A stretch of 64,000 bases of DNA, from assembly GCA_021292105.1 (NCBI GenBank), contig CM037869.1, positions 26,303,536 through 26,367,535 on the forward strand. Reading direction: 5' to 3'. The first letter of the stretch is position 1; the number at the start of each line of letters is the position of its first letter. The DNA is from Anadara kagoshimensis (Eukaryota; Mollusca; Bivalvia; Arcoida; Arcidae). The translations under genes were made by a program, and so were the position numbers. This document shows, piece after piece, positions 24,282 through 32,918 of the stretch. A model generated the notes under the pieces. The model searched no databases and had not been told where the DNA came from. It saw nothing but the letters and a program-made list of their open reading frames with translations.

Positions 24282-26378
24282 ACAAGGGCAGATTACTCCA
24301 CAATGAGGTTATTACTAGTTTAGTTTTAAAGCTTCTGAATGTTTTATGATTTGCGATAGTTGTTTGATATTGTGTTTTGTTGTGTATGTTATTATCTAGC
24401 ATTACTTACAAGTGCACACGTATTAATAGCTGAAGAAGAAAAGATCATCATCGACGATGCCGGAGATCCCACAATGCTCCAGGAAAAGTAAGCAAATCTT
24501 TATTTATTTTTAACTTGCACATGCATAGTACAGAAAAAACTTATGTCATAACCATAATAAAAGTGTCAGCATCCATTGTTAAACATTACAGTTGAACTAT
24601 GCTGTTCAAGAGGTTATGCTCCCCAAAGAGAATTTCAATTATCTCCCCTTGTCCACAATTTCTCTGAAGCACATCTTCAAATAAAACATAGTTGATTAAG
24701 ACTTGAAATGTAAAGAGTCTAATAAATGTGTAGAAAACAATATTATATAAGATGGCTACCATTTCTAACAAAAGTATTATCATAGTTTCCTGTTGTTTTA
24801 TCAAAAATTGTTGAACATACTGGAAAGCCTTGATCTATTGCCACCAATAGAGAGATGTGGCAATAAATTTAGGGAGGCTTATAAAGGTAAACATAAAATA
24901 AATAAGTTTTGGGACTTCTTAATAGTAATGAGCATGGTGGCAAAGTAATTGAAGGACATTTTAATGATGGTTGGTTGGTTGGTTGGTTGAATGTTGCTTA
25001 ACATCCCATCAGCAATTTTTCAGCTATTCGTGATGAGAACTATTTTATTAATCTTTATGGATTAATCTATGAACAAGTTTGTGTATGCATGTGAAGTGCG
25101 AGTGTGTTTTTTGGTCTGCCTTGTAATAGCTCGCACTTAGGGCGACCTTAACGTGCTAGCTCACAGAGTCAGTATGCTGCAGACAAGTGTACCACTCCTC
25201 CAGTCACATTATACTGATACCAGGTAAACCAGTAAAGGCCAACGGCAAGGAAAATTCACTTTCACATATGTGGTTTGAGCGGGACTGGAACTCTCAGCAG
25301 TGAGAAACCCCGGATTTGTAGACTAAGGTCTTTTTCGACCTTAACGTGCTAGCTCACAGAGTCAGTATGCTGCAGACAAGTGTACCACTCCTCCAGTCAC
25401 ATTATACTGATACCAGGTAAACCAGTAAAGGCCAACGGCAAGGAAAATTCACTTTCACATATGTGGTTTGAGCGGGACTGGAACTCTCAGCAGTGAGAAA
25501 CCCCGGATTTGTAGACTAAGGTCTTATCCATTAGGCTACCACAGCCTCTTTATAATAAGGTTTTACTGTATATCTAACATTTAGGTCAGGTATTTATTTA
25601 GATGTATGTTACTGTTTACAGGACTTTGGTGGATACAGTATATTCATTAAGGGACCAAATTAAAGCTTTAGAACAGGTCTGTATACATTGTATTTAAAAA
25701 TGTAAACTTTTCTTACAACTGATAATTCTAGTCAGATAAGGTCAATTTTCATTCTTCTGAATCTATGGAACATGAATCAAAATACACAAAAATTATACTA
25801 TAAGTTTACCATCTCACTCAGAACTGAATTTCTTAGTAAGTCAACCTACCACAGTATTTCTAAAACATCCCTCAGTTTCTACTTTGCATTTTAGGGATTA
25901 AATATAATATTTTTTCACAGTGGAACTTATTATACAACTAGGGCTTATAGGCCTTTCAGACCAGTGTTTATCTTGGTTTCCATTGGAATAAGACAACTAA
26001 GGGTGTAAGGTAACCCCTTTTAAACAGGATTCAAGTTTATTTAAAAGTTAAATACTTTAAAAATAATTTGTTACACTCAACCACAACATTTGATTAAACC
26101 GTCATATATATACAGATATGAGTACATAATTATAATAACATACATAGACAGAAGGACTCAGAAACAAGTGCCATAGCTAGCACTTGTATTAATCTGTCTT
26201 CTAGCATTTTATCTTCACATTATTCATCAACAAATGTCTCTTATTTTACTTATTATAGGAACAGAAAAGGATGAGACGAGATTTAGAGGATGAGACCAAG
26301 TCTAGAAAACAGTTAGAAAATAGAATTAAAAAATTCATGAAAAGTCGACCAGAATTAGGATCCGAAGATAACACTTAA
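80..26378 (+). CDS. ARHGEF7: PIX-family Rho guanine nucleotide exchange factor (beta-PIX), 3' part
   Basis: Partial gene; the 5' exons (CH, SH3 and most of DH) lie before the window. Coding exons by GT-AG sites and phase: 80-139, 3594-3674, 5430-5579, 6260-6338, 6843-6970, 7611-7791, 10438-10530, 24400-24487, 25622-25676, 26259-26378; together 345 codons including the stop, all phases fitting. Recognisable in order: end of the DH domain (ESHLDRGD, MEVRKLKEMEYEIL), PH domain (VLFPSVLVMLSMSPRLSGY, then MNVIKCDDEENYPYGMEIS), a basic proline-rich linker (SCLRPSPPLR), the GIT-binding segment (VILKVIEAYCTSAKTRH), an acidic EEEKIII stretch and the coiled coil (LVDTVYSLRDQIKALEQ). By family knowledge PIX proteins activate Cdc42/Rac, bind PAK through SH3 and GIT through this segment, and trimerise by the coiled coil at focal adhesions. 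The C-terminus reads EDNT rather than the vertebrate PDZ ligand DETNL. Two exons are followed by tandem copies of their own donor site. Vertebrates have two paralogues (ARHGEF6, ARHGEF7); this is probably the single invertebrate PIX. Confidence 0.93.
140..714 (+). other. PIX intron, nothing recognised
   Basis: AT-rich intron following the DH exon. The short open frames here show no similarity I recognise and no splice context. Confidence 0.5.
715..1288. repeat. degenerate CACT/CACA-rich low-complexity DNA
   Basis: Diverged copies of cactcact and cacacaca steps lead into the regular 52-bp array that follows. It looks like the older, decayed shoulder of the same expansion. Confidence 0.7.
1289..3014. 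repeat. 52-bp minisatellite, about 33 copies
   Basis: The period is exactly 52 bp (for example 1561 to 1613). The unit begins cacaaacacagacttccact and continues as a pyrimidine-rich strand. The first four or five copies carry variants (acacatatag for acaaacacag); most later copies are identical, which indicates recent homogenisation. The array lies in a PIX intron. The unit has no stop in several frames and 52 is not a multiple of three, so two overlapping frames of about 650 codons stay open. These are artefacts of the repeat, not genes. Confidence 0.95.
3639..4697 (+). repeat. 51-bp array, 21 copies, built from a PIX exon end plus its splice donor
   Basis: The first unit lies inside the coding exon 3594-3674. 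Each unit holds the exon end (ILTSAIKGWEGE), the 5' splice site GAG/gtaggt and about 19 intron bases, then repeats. The period is 51 bp, or 17 codons (ILTSAIKGWEGEVGTVT). Units differ mainly at a/g and c/t positions (ITS/IAS, AI/VI, GTV/GIV). Copies 8 and 9 are one base short in the G-run and copy 16 is three bases short. Copies 1 to 7 therefore keep the exon's reading frame at their donors, while donors from copy 8 onward are shifted. The array ends where the unique intron starts (gtaggtatgataag). Confidence 0.95.
4698..5429 (+). other. PIX intron, nothing recognised
   Basis: AT-rich intron between the 51-bp array and the PH exon. The only structured site I see is the acceptor tract ending ttttacag at 5429. 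Confidence 0.5.
5561..6001 (+). repeat. 111-bp array, 4 copies, exon end plus donor plus half a MITE
   Basis: The first copy starts inside coding exon 5430-5579 at cagtggatatcagtatgag, directly before the donor gtatgt. Starts at 5561, 5672, 5783 and 5893 give spacings of 111, 111 and 110 bp. Each unit copies the last 19 exon bases, the donor and about 90 intron bases. The intron part matches one arm of the foldback MITE at 21494-21683 (taatggggg, then ccctttaatgtttgtg), so a MITE inserted a few bases into the intron before the unit was amplified. Reading past the first donor reaches a stop at 5628-5630, so only the first donor gives a productive exon. Confidence 0.93.
6374..6550 (+). mobile_element. 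tRNA-derived SINE fragment
   Basis: Begins with a tRNA-like A-box region (gagttgtttaaagtgccag), followed by the body shared with the SINE at 45390-45540 on the other strand (tagtgtgagaaatttgtcag) and the common ggttttctccac motif. It lies in a PIX intron. Diverged, so old. Confidence 0.6.
6630..6800. repeat. dispersed repeat beginning taggaatcaccctgt
   Basis: Related sequence occurs at 16740-17015 and 52640-52860: a g-rich or tatacccc start, aggaatcacc, (tctg)n, then ccatatct and aaacttgg. Class not determined; no coding potential. Confidence 0.55.
7554..7574 (+). CDS. candidate 21-nt in-frame microexon of PIX
   Basis: The sequence ttttgcag, 21 bases (ISISTPK), then gtaaac has intact acceptor and donor and phase 0 on both sides, so it could be included between exons 6843-6970 and 7611-7791 without changing frame. 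It is an imperfect direct duplication, 57 bp upstream, of the acceptor and start of exon 7611-7791 (ISTSQPSI). Inclusion cannot be shown from DNA; a non-functional duplicated splice site is the alternative. Confidence 0.4.
8128..8275 (-). mobile_element. tRNA-derived SINE fragment
   Basis: On the minus strand a diverged tRNA-like head (near 8230-8270, with a gattt-gaacc B-box remnant on the plus strand) leads into the shared body with the ctccaccat motif. The same family occurs at 30690-30865 and 34583-34780. Confidence 0.55.
8637..8692 (+). CDS. candidate alternative terminal exon of PIX
   Basis: A strong pyrimidine tract and acceptor (ending caacag at 8636) precede a phase-1-compatible frame. 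Joined to the donor at 7791 it reads VRTHSQDEYDYKCRWRQC and stops at 8690-8692. It would end the protein before the GIT-binding segment. The DEYDY cluster faintly resembles the SEDSDYDS of a vertebrate beta-PIX alternative tail, but the match is too short to rely on. A chance frame remains possible. Confidence 0.35.
8691..8862. repeat. degenerate tandem repeat of about 55 bp, 4 copies
   Basis: The core ttgttgtatgtggcctta recurs four times with A/T-rich spacers, just after the candidate terminal exon. Confidence 0.75.
8863..10437 (+). other. PIX intron, nothing recognised
   Basis: AT-rich, without recognisable repeats or exons. The open frame on the minus strand around 9287-9472 has no splice or family support. 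Confidence 0.5.
10540..10830. repeat. degenerate gtcatgtgac-type repeats
   Basis: Irregular recurrences of gtcatgtgac, tatgatgt and ggttatgttgtcatgtg directly after the GIT-binding exon donor. They look like a decayed tandem array without a fixed period. Confidence 0.6.
11369..11530 (+). mobile_element. tRNA-derived SINE fragment
   Basis: A tRNA-like head (cctgtggctgagtaatatca, B-box-like agattcaaatct) followed by gtttctccatcaacc, matching the layout of the other SINE copies in the window. Confidence 0.6.
11531..13224 (+). other. PIX intron, mostly featureless
   Basis: AT-rich. The only local structure is a ggct/gact microsatellite at about 13003-13037. The short open frames show no family similarity. 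Confidence 0.5.
13225..13460 (+). other. possible decayed cassette exon fused to a dispersed repeat
   Basis: An acceptor (ttacag at 13224) opens a frame starting EPVKTKFQVNPKPVYTK, which resembles the starts of the PIX cassette exons at 18139, 19773 and 20494 (a basic residue or K, then V-x-P-x-P). From about 13290 the DNA matches the dispersed repeat at 51270-51480 (aactatg-a, ttggtgcaaa-catcaaca), so the frame runs into repeat sequence. It may be a duplicated exon cut by an insertion, or chance. Confidence 0.3.
13506..13610 (+). mobile_element. tRNA-derived SINE head
   Basis: gggctgcggttgctaagtgg followed about 50 bp later by a B-box-like ttggttcaacc; short and diverged. Confidence 0.5.
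13772..13987. mobile_element. MITE with tactgtaaaggg ends
   Basis: Inverted ends tactgtaaaggggga (left) and tccctttacagta (right), with TA at each edge. A second copy in the opposite orientation is at about 27763-27955 (right end ccccttttacagta, shared gtgggtgtatattct). The TA edges suggest a Tc1/mariner-type mobiliser, by inference. Confidence 0.7.
14530..14711 (+). CDS. candidate alternative terminal exon of PIX, 60 codons
   Basis: The acceptor at 14529 (aatcaacag) opens a phase-1-compatible frame. Spliced from the donor at 10530 it reads LDLKKLRIRADGTVEGYG, continues through PEMEEYHFLHGNHGMIGG and ends KTIKRL at the stop 14709-14711. Composition is far less AT-driven than the surrounding intron, which supports real coding use. 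It would give a PIX isoform with the GIT-binding segment but no coiled coil, as known for some vertebrate beta-PIX splice forms. The sequence itself is not one I recognise. Confidence 0.55.
14712..16739 (+). other. PIX intron, nothing recognised
   Basis: AT-rich intron with no repeat or exon that I can support. Confidence 0.5.
16740..17015 (+). repeat. dispersed repeat with tatacccc start and (tctg)n
   Basis: tataccccatgcaaac, then aggaatcaccatg, (tctg)n, and aaggtcgaggtcacgg near the end. Same family as 6630-6800 and 52640-52860; this is the longest copy. Class unknown; no coding potential. Confidence 0.6.
17520..17665 (-). mobile_element. tRNA-derived SINE fragment
   Basis: On the minus strand a B-box-like gtgggtttgaatc is followed by catctcctgtccatat. 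The same pairing is found on the plus strand at 46409-46520, which establishes a shared family. Confidence 0.55.
17666..18138 (+). other. PIX intron, nothing recognised
   Basis: AT-rich, ending in the acceptor ttttgtag at 18138. Confidence 0.5.
18139..18240 (+). CDS. PIX cassette exon, 34 codons, phase 1-1
   Basis: Flanked by ttttgtag and gtatat. It reads (S)ITKDKFTLVRPLPNPLLST..HPDVTTQ with no stop and has phase 1 on both sides, so it can be inserted between exon 10438-10530 and any later phase-1 exon without a frame change. It is paralogous to 19773-19859: both start ITK, share V(R/K)P(L/M)P and end in H-x-DV-x-x-Q. It lies in the region between the GIT-binding segment and the coiled coil that is variable in the family. 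Confidence 0.65.
18241..19772 (+). other. PIX intron with a GT/GA microsatellite
   Basis: Nothing recognised except (gt)n followed by (ga)n at 19258-19322. Confidence 0.6.
19258..19322. repeat. (GT)n(GA)n microsatellite
   Basis: About 19 gt dinucleotides run into a gaga tract; intronic. Confidence 0.95.
19773..19859 (+). CDS. PIX cassette exon, 29 codons, phase 1-1
   Basis: Flanked by ttatgtag and gtataa. It reads (A)ITKETVNVVKPMPSAAG..HRDVGVQ with an open frame and phase 1 on both sides. Similarity to exon 18139-18240 at both ends indicates an exon duplication. Confidence 0.65.
20494..20588 (+). CDS. candidate alternative terminal exon of PIX
   Basis: The acceptor cactgttttag at 20493 opens (V)KIDKFHVKPIPKSPKATC..KFIYM and stops at 20586-20588, phase 1 at entry. 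Its start resembles the two cassette exons (K-x-DKF, VKPIP), so it may be a third copy of the same ancestral exon that gained a stop. Used after 19859 or 10530 it would give a form lacking the coiled coil. Confidence 0.5.
20589..21493 (+). other. PIX intron, nothing recognised
   Basis: AT-rich; the overlapping open frames at 20911-21232 on both strands have no splice or family support. Confidence 0.5.
21494..21683. mobile_element. foldback MITE, about 190 bp
   Basis: The ends are inverted repeats: taatggagtcc..gtaccacgtgat on the left and atcacgtggtac..ggaaccccatta on the right, with a second inner pair (aaacgtttgtgctgaac / gttcagcacaaacgtt). A relative lies at 35344-35541 in POLD3, and half a copy is built into each 111-bp unit at 5561-6001. 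Non-coding and non-autonomous. Confidence 0.85.
21790..21960. repeat. dispersed repeat containing ccagaagggtaagcacc
   Basis: Also found at 43870-43990 (gtgaac or catgaac, cttttacca, ccagaagggtaagcacc, ctgttta, ctagctacacc). Class unknown. Confidence 0.6.
22419..22601. mobile_element. MITE with TA edges and CAGTC ends (mariner-like)
   Basis: Inverted ends ta/cagtcaaactagtctata and ggtaggcctgactg/ta, with inner aaaggccac / gtggccttt. A second, more diverged copy is at 53851-54042. TA target duplication with cagtc ends is typical of Tc1/mariner-related elements. Confidence 0.75.
22602..24399 (+). other. PIX intron, poly-A run, otherwise nothing recognised
   Basis: Contains an uninterrupted A-run of about 32 bases at 24247-24279. 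No attached SINE or LINE body could be identified beside it. Confidence 0.5.
24962..25556 (-). mobile_element. tRNA-derived SINE with an internal 193-bp tandem duplication
   Basis: On the minus strand the head is tagcctaatggataag (A box) with gagttccagtcc (B box), and the tail ends in (ccaa)n-type repeats near 24970. The first 193 bp are duplicated head to tail: copies start at 25143 and 25336 and I see no differences between them. The perfect identity marks the duplication as recent. It sits in a PIX intron between coiled-coil exons. Confidence 0.8.
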
Positions 26379-27762
26379 CTTTAACTCAAAACTTTAGGGA
26401 ATTATAAAAAATAACAAATACTGCATTTACATAGAACTATATTGTCATGGATATTAGCATGTTAATAATTTAATATATACATACATACATACATAGTGGA
26501 ACACACCACTTGGTTTTCTAATAGGGCCCGTATGTCTCTGCCGTAGGACCAAAACACAATGGAATGGATGTCACTTGTTTAATATAAAAAATTGGCAGGA
26601 TTTAAAATCATGTCATTGGGACAGGCAAATTTGATATGTTGTCATATGACCTGATAATTCAAAATTGTGTTTGATAACATCAAGTGGACAGGAAAATTAG
26701 ATTTGTTATATTGTCTACAAATCTTCCATGGTGTCCTAACTTAGGGCAAGACTTTAAAGTGGGTAAGTTAGATCCAGAGCTTATAATGAGACTTGCCGAC
26801 CCGTTATACATTATTCAATATCAAACATTCAGGTTAAAGGCAGAGATACTTAATATATTATATTATTTATTTAACAAACTGTTACATATACAGATCTGAT
26901 GTACAGAGAGAAATCTACCAGTTGTTATTGTGTAGGACATTTGATTGTGATAAATGTACATGGCAACTTTATAATTTCTTGAATTAGTTTCCTGCCATAT
27001 TTCACTGTCTTCTGAATTTGTAAAACTTGCTGTCTTTTACATTCAAAATCAAAACCTTATCATAGATTACTGGAGTCTATCTAGTGGAGTAGAGCAGTTT
27101 TAGGCCCAGTCAAGATTCTGTCACTTATATTGCTATGTTTCCATTCCTGGTAGCCAAAATCGTCATTGGCTACTCATTTTTGTGAAATTCTTTCAAAAAG
27201 TAACCTATTTTAACAAATATGTGAAAAATTACTTTAAAAAGTACTATATTTTTACAAATTTTGGAAATTTGGCTACTAATGATTTTAAAATTGTGGAAAC
27301 TTAGATATTGATATGGTCAGTTAATGAATTACTGGATAACAGATTACTAGAAATTATTGATGGGATGTAAAACATAAATTACTGAATTTCCAATCCAATA
27401 GCAAAGAAAGTGAAAGATTTTCAACTTGGCCAAATATTTTGCTCCAGATTCTACTTTGGTAGCACAATGCAATTTATCGGAAATCTTTAGTAGTTATGAA
27501 TGTAGAATCTCTGCTAGCAATGACATTTCTTACCTACAAGCCACACAGTACATAAGTACAATTTTTCAGCTTTAACTTTCAGTGCTAGATGTACGTATTA
27601 TTGTTGTTATATGTTTGTTTGTTTATAAGCTTTCATTGTTTATTTGTGATAATAACTTATGTCTTATTTAAAAGCTTTTTAATACAACACACTGTATAAC
27701 AGGAAATATTTTAGAAAAAGATTTCCATTTAATTCCAAAACCATTTCACATGAAGACATTGC
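26379..27762. other. PIX 3' UTR and flank
   Basis: No canonical AATAAA lies within the first few hundred bases after the stop at 26376-26378, so the end of the transcript is not placed. Holds an (atac)n run near 26472-26492 and a SINE tail remnant at 27105-27145 (cagtcaagattctgtcactt). Confidence 0.45.
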
Positions 27763-27955
27763 ACATAAAGGGTTATCTTCGCTGTGTGAAAATTTCACTG
27801 TTTTTGAAATCTTGCATTTTACTTGGGTGTAACTTTTGCATAACGAATATATGTGGGTGTATATTCTATATTATAAAATATATTTACCTGTATAGTAGAC
27901 ATTTTTGCATGGGAAAATTTTTCAGAATAAGCAATAAATTCCCCTTTTACAGTAT
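27763..27955. mobile_element. MITE, second copy of the 13772 family
   Basis: Inverted relative to 13772-13987; the right end ccccttttacagta is clear while the left end is worn. Confidence 0.6.
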
Positions 27956-29119
27956 TCATAATATGGCCAAGAATCCAAGTGTTCAGATATCAAATATGTT
28001 TCTTCTTTCAAATAATGGATTCATTAGAAATTTAATTTTTCAGGAATTGTGAGCATTTAAGTTTATTTCTAGAAATATTTCTGTTATACAGTGTGTGTAT
28101 TCATATTTGATGAGGCTTGTGGATCTGATGATAAAAGTAAGACCTTGTTATAGTATTAAATCTGAAACGAAAAACTCAAAATTATATAGGCATAAAGAAA
28201 TTAGAAATTGGTTATCTGTTTAGGATAAATGTATTTGAATGTGTAAAATATTTGAAGTAAATTTAGTAGTGAACAGCAGTGATAACTTTTACTGCTTCTG
28301 TAGAAATTCTATCATTTCAATTTATAAAAAGTAAAAGTTTAAAAATTTTACAAAAGAGTTTTTGACTTGATCAAGCTTTGACAAACATCAGAATTCCTAA
28401 CGTGTATTTATACATGTATATAGATGTTAGGGCCACAAGAAATGAGCATTCTTTGAATTGTCATCAAATCCACAATTTCATTAAATATTTTATTGTTTCT
28501 ATGGTTACCATGATCAAAAGTTTGACCAATGAAATAGTGCATAATATATGTAAATAGATGTTCACATAAAATACATGTAATATATAATATAAATTGATTC
28601 TGTTATGAATATGAGAAAGGAAATTTTTATACTTAATCAGAATTATGATTTTAAAAATGTACCGATAACCATGGTAACCTAAAATTAGGGCCATAATGTA
28701 TAAATGAAAACAGGAATTTTTATATAAGAATGGATATAAGGGTTTTGTGATATAAAATAGCTTCAACAGTTTATATGTGCCAAAATTGTATTTGTGGTTA
28801 TGAAGCTTGCAGGGATTAATGTTCTAGTAAATAAATGCTTTCTGTTATACGTTAAAAAAATCAGCTTTATGGTTTTGGGTTATAAAAAAAGTAAACGAAG
28901 CTGTTTTTGATGCTAATGCTTTCTGCGAAAAAAGTGGAAAGGGTGTTCTTGTACAGTTTCCTTTAGGGCATATTGCCCTACATACGATATACATATTATT
29001 GTTAAACAGTGACATCATATTAAAAGGAAGAAAATAACCCTAATTAAACTGTTTTTGATCCCCTTTTCTTAGATTTTATCACCAGACAAAAGAAGCAAAA
29101 TGGTTTAGGCCAGGCGCAA

Positions 29120-29735
29120 TTATATGCCAGTCACAATTATCTACTGTTTCAGTAGACACCTGCCAAAATTTTATGCCTGTTTGTACCTCACTATTAACAT
29201 GAGGACAGAGTTTATAATCAATAAGAGGTCAGATTAACATTTTCCCTTTGATTAAAATTTTGATACATTGTACTTCTTTGCTCAATTATATTTCTTACAA
29301 ATTTTCTACAAAATACATGTTTAATTTTTCTATGTCTAAGTGTTTTGTTTCATATCTTTCAGTGTATTTATAAATCTACTTATAATTAGTATAACTAATC
29401 TAGGTACATAGTCAAACAACATTGACCTGACTGCTTGACCTTTTATTAGGAGGATCCACCAAATATATAGGTAATGTTAGGATCTACAGTTCACAGGCTG
29501 GCCACAAATATCTACTGGTACTCTTTCAGTGGACACCTGCTCAAGTGCACACAAATTTTACTCTTTTTTTACATTACATTAATTTTTCACATTGTTACTT
29601 CTCTATGTATTTATAAAACTTATAGTTAGTATAACTAATCTAGTTATAGTCTAACAACATTGACCTGACCGATTGACCTTTTATTAGGAGGATTTCTCCA
29701 AATATATAGGTAATGTTAGGATCCACAGTAATACA
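29120..29735. repeat. imperfect direct repeat of about 240-340 bp
   Basis: The block ttagtataactaatctag..gaccttttattaggagga..aatatataggtaatgttagg occurs at 29385-29485 and again at 29627-29725. A companion block (atctactg..ttcagt-gacacctgc) is seen at 29138-29165 and 29508-29540. It looks like a tandemly duplicated unclassified repeat in the PIX-POLD3 intergenic region. Confidence 0.6.
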
Positions 29736-30689
29736 GGTGTAACTCTAATAATAGTAATGGTGTTGCCCATTATATACTTGTGTTCCCTATACATAAATGT
29801 ACTCGTCCATAGTAAAATATTTAAAGTAAAGGTCAGGCAGACAGATCAATGTTGTTTGCCTTTAATGTTCTGTTTATTTACATTATCATGTTAATCTTAA
29901 TGATGGAATTAAATTAAATGTGCATTAAATGAAAAATAATTTGTATTAAATGAAAATGTGATATTTTCAATTAAATTTGATTTAAAATATGAGGACTGTT
30001 GAAGTTTGTTGTTTGTAAGGCAGCATATCTCGTACCCGATTTGAGTGGTTGGTAGCAGTTTGATTTGATAAAACAGTGTTTAACATATATTGAGACATCA
30101 CCAGCTATAGACTTGCCTGCAGATATTCAAATTATTCTTTGCACTCATATCGGATGTATTTTGTATCATTCCTGACCTGCTCTGATACTGGTCTTAGGTT
30201 TATTTAGAATGACTTGTTAGATGGTTTGCGGAAGTCCAGTGGTTTTGTCCAGGTACTCAGGTTTTTTCTTCAATCATCCAAACATCAACATAACACTTTT
30301 TAATGGCCAAACTAATGGACCAATTACTTCCAACCACTCTTCATATGTCCTATATCCCAACCTAAGCTGTGATACTATAAACCTTTTTATATTTGACTAT
30401 GAACTTTTACAGTTCTCTGGCCCAAACTATTTGGTGATATGGTATAAAATTTTGGTAAAAATAATACCATTTTAGGAAACAATTTGTGACATCAACTTAA
30501 ATGATTATTTTGTCCTCGCAAAAGTTAATAGCACAAAAATATAAAAGTTGGTTTACAGTATAAAGTGTAGCCCTGAAATGACATTCTTTATTTTGTGGCT
30601 TATGTGTGCTGCTTGATGATTACTTGTATCAATTGATTCAATTGGATTAATTATCCAAGTTAAAAATATAGACATGCTGACCAAAGTTG

Positions 30690-30865
30690 AGTGATAGTGT
30701 TTAACAAGCCAGTCAAGATTCTATCACCTATATCTGGGTGGTCATATCTGGAATGGTAGAGAAAAACAGTGCTTGGAGAAAACCACAAACCATCTTTAAG
30801 CCAACACAAGGATCTGTGACCTGTATGCACATGCTCTAGACCACATGGCCACCTATGCTCCATGA
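30690..30865 (-). mobile_element. tRNA-derived SINE
   Basis: On the minus strand ggtggccatgtggtctagag (A-box region) leads to the shared body ggttttctccaagcac and the tail atctTGACTGG. Members with the same body and tail are at 34583-34780 and 49590-49735. Confidence 0.65.
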
Positions 30866-31923
30866 CAAATGTTGAACAAGAGATAAATCACTCTTCGGGT
30901 CTTACCATTCATGGTTCACTACTTTCATATTTTAGTACCGGATATTTAACAGTGCTACAGTAACATTCATTTTGTGGCTCGGATGAAATTACAAAAGAGG
31001 CAAGCTGATAGTAATGGAACTTTTTTTAAGTCTTCCAAAGTTATAAACATAACACTTCAGTTGATGTGACATTGATTCATTAAACCAATCAAGATTGTTA
31101 CACTTATATCAAGGTCTTGCCAGCTTAAGATGATGAAGCATACTAGAACGTACAAATACATGTAATGTATTAATAATGCAGTTTCTTAATTGTACATTCA
31201 TGAGCAAGTCTAGATTCCACGTTATTATTGGAGAAATTTCGTTCTGCCAAGTTTCATTGTTGTAGGTTGAATGGTTCTGGAGAAGAAGTCTAAATAAAAA
31301 GTTTACAGACTACAGACAATGGATGATGGACAAAAGAGCATTTAAATGAGCTAATAATCTTGACTGGAAAAATTTACATTTCAACCAAATATCCCACCCA
31401 CCAAGCCATAGCCACAAGTCGTATAATAAAGAGAAAACAAAATTGTTCAATATTTTATGAATTTAATATTTCTTATTTATTATGTTGATAAATAACAAGA
31501 TGTAGACAAGAAATATAATGTATGGAGGGTATTTCATTTAATTGTGACAAATTTAAATAATCACGACTACAGTTTTGTCATAAAGTGCATGTATGTACTT
31601 GAGGTAAATTAAAAACAAAAGTTTTATGAAGTTAAACATGTTTAATTTGTTGAATTTAAACAAGAATTTCTGCGGTAAGGAAAAACTCTTTCAAGTGAGA
31701 ATCTATCAGGGTACTCTGTTGCATTGCACTTATACTGTAGTCAATGAAATCAAATCACTCTTGCATATTTGTTTTTTATGTGATAATTGACCTATTAATT
31801 GTTTAAAAGACAATAATGTAGGATAAAATAGGATAATTTTAATTAAATGTCTATGTAAAACTGAAACAAATCATCTCTCTTATGAGCCATGAAAATTAAC
31901 ACATCGTAAGATTTGTACTGGCC

Positions 31924-32854
31924 CAGGGCTTCAATTATTCACTTGTCCACTCTTCCTGATGAGTGAAATTTGTACTTGGACGAGTGATGTTGTTATTGCA
32001 CTCGTCACGGTGCCGAGGTAAATTTATCAGACATATACATCATGGGCAAATTACAATTATAAACAACAGACAAATGTAATGATCCGGGCCCCTTTGTAAA
32101 AATCTTGCCGTTCTGTTACAAGCGTGAATCAACAAAATCATTTGAATGTTTGCATATGTGCAAACCATTTCACATTCGGAAATCACTTCATGTAATGTAA
32201 AATCCAACTGATGTTCCGAGTGCTTATATATTTGTCAGTCGTCTGTAAAAGTACAGTATGTCAAAGAAACGTAAACAAATACTTAACAATTGAACTGTTT
32301 AGAAATGCGGTTCATAGTCGATATGAACGCAATTGATATGCAAGCAAACTGAATAACGCGCTAACGCGCGTTATGATTAGTTTGCCTTGCATATCAATTG
32401 CGTTCATATCGACTATGAACCGCATTTCTAAACAGTTCAATTGTTATATTTACCTTTAAAACTATTTTCTTTTCTTTCTCTTGGTTCAAAATCATTTTAA
32501 AAAATTTTAATTCCGCGCTTTGTCAATAACGATTTTCGATTAACGGAACAGCTGATGGAACAGCAGATCGTGACAGATTGTTGTGACTGGAATTCCCATG
32601 ACGTCACCAAGGTAGATCTTGCAGTTCATAGCCGATATGAACGCAATTGCTCTGAAACCTTGTGTAGAAGACAGAAAACAGACAAAATGTAAATATAATA
32701 TTATCTTTTACAGTTGTGGTGACTGTGTCGAGTAAATTTTCCAAGTGCCGAGTGGTTTTCTTATTCAACTAGGCACTGTGCCAAGTGGAATTAAAAATTC
32801 TATCTAGGGCATGTGGCCGAGACAAGAGTGTACAAGTGAATACTCTAAACCCAG
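31924..32854. mobile_element. non-autonomous terminal-inverted-repeat element, about 930 bp
   Basis: Left end cagggcttcaattattcact and right end (reverse complement) ctgggtttagagtattcact, followed on both sides by a tgt(c/a)cactctt match. The interior has no recognisable transposase and carries the palindrome at 32285-32445. The ends resemble those of the element at 40005-40880. No target duplication was seen; hAT-like assignment is tentative. Confidence 0.55.
32285..32445. repeat. near-perfect 161-bp palindrome (foldback)
   Basis: Arms of 66 and 67 bases differ by a single inserted base; they start aacaattgaactgtttagaa and end with its reverse complement. The 28-base centre (aataacgcgctaacgcgcgtt) is itself partly palindromic and CpG-rich. 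A short relative of the arm (gttcatagccgatatgaacg) lies at 32621-32650. The near identity indicates a young or gene-converted hairpin. Confidence 0.92.
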
Positions 32855-32918
32855 ATGATCCAGTATGGTACATACATCAATGAACAAAATAGCACTTTTT
32901 ATCAAAACAATCTTATAA

